Part shown: piece by piece, positions 20,732-20,959 of the stretch
Position numbering within the stretch: the first letter of the stretch is position 1
Layout of the letters: each line of letters opens with the position of its first letter
From: Spirochaetota bacterium
GTDB taxonomy: Bacteria; Spirochaetota; Spirochaetia; Sphaerochaetales; Sphaerochaetaceae
Direction: 5' to 3'
DNA: 20,959 nucleotides
NCBI GenBank assembly: GCA_023401595.1
Contig: JAEXDQ010000046.1
Span: 1-20,959, forward strand
Notes under the pieces: generated by a model
What the model was told of the DNA's origin: nothing
The model's input: the letters and a program-made list of their open reading frames with translations, nothing else
Databases searched by the model: none
Program-made: the position numbers and the translations under genes

Positions 20732-20959
20732 TTGTATCTGAAAAAGATATCATATTAATAAGTATTACTAACCAACTGAATGAAGGACAAAGAAACCGCT
20801 GTCGATCTGTTCGGCCGAGTCAGGAGGGACGCAAAAAAAGTAGTATGTCCGTAGTTGGGAAAACGATGTGCTATTCTGTTCTTGACGGAGAACGGGAACC
20901 GGTGATTGTGTAATCGGAGTTTGCGATGGATGCGGAGATATCCGACATACCTCAATAAA
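20732..20959. other. Right-edge non-coding stretch
   Basis: AT-rich at first, then mixed. A 24-codon frame from ATG 20780 (MKDKETAVDLFGRVRRDAKK...) is protein-like but ends at a TAG with no Shine-Dalgarno, and could be a remnant. An AGGAGG (20822-20827) has no well-spaced start, and TTGACG (20882-20887) lacks a good -10 partner. Nothing here can be called a gene. Confidence 0.4.

Noticed and set aside
20755..20955. 66-residue minus-strand frame at the right edge
   Set aside because: TTG start, no ribosome binding site, unlikely composition; it looks like chance in non-coding DNA.

Overview
The window looks like a chromosomal segment of a spirochaete, most probably a Sphaerochaeta-like member of the Sphaerochaetales. 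The evidence is indirect: a eukaryote-type hexokinase, a long (647-residue) phosphohexomutase, moderately high GC, strong Shine-Dalgarno sequences and sigma70-type promoters. There are no rRNA or tRNA genes, no CRISPR array and no insertion sequence. The lineage call is inference; a similarity search of the rel, prfA and hexokinase products would settle it.

Layout. (1) 1-4344, minus strand: the start of an unidentified gene at the left edge, then an operon read leftward from a good promoter at 4316-4344: prfA (release factor 1), prmC (its glutamine methyltransferase) and rel (bifunctional (p)ppGpp enzyme), tightly packed. (2) 4345-6549, plus strand: a structured leader, an Fsr-like MFS transporter, a small unknown ORF and a GNAT acetyltransferase. 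(3) 6732-9801: a divergent unit. A leftward XRE-cupin regulator faces tdh and kbl, which turn threonine into glycine plus acetyl-CoA. A near-consensus promoter overlaid by a 26-bp operator-like inverted repeat lies between them. (4) 9907-12188: exonuclease I (sbcB) on the minus strand, divergent from an unknown exported protein. (5) 12661-16220: hexokinase with a strong promoter, convergent with a phosphohexomutase; the gap holds hairpins and a 22-bp tandem repeat. (6) 16323-17951: a pyridoxal-kinase-like gene and an MTA/SAH-nucleosidase-like gene, overlapping by ATGA, behind a promoter whose -35 sits in an 18-bp perfect palindrome. (7) 17948-19683, minus strand: a patatin-like phospholipase translationally coupled to a 133-residue unknown protein. 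(8) 19763-20731: a PflX-like radical SAM protein, divergent from the patatin gene across a 35-nt nested inverted repeat.

How the genes fit together. prfA/prmC/rel combine translation termination with the stringent response. Hexokinase and the mutase make and interconvert sugar phosphates. tdh/kbl is a catabolic route, and kbl needs PLP, which the pyridoxal-kinase-like protein may supply.

The most likely place for something undescribed is the patatin/133-residue pair. It has a two-gene, tightly coupled layout, a GS...DID motif in the small partner that superficially resembles nucleotidyltransferases, a palindrome inside the patatin tail and an elaborate inverted repeat upstream. This is a lead, not a demonstrated system. 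The rest of the window is mostly ordinary core and metabolic genes with some well-formed regulatory sites.
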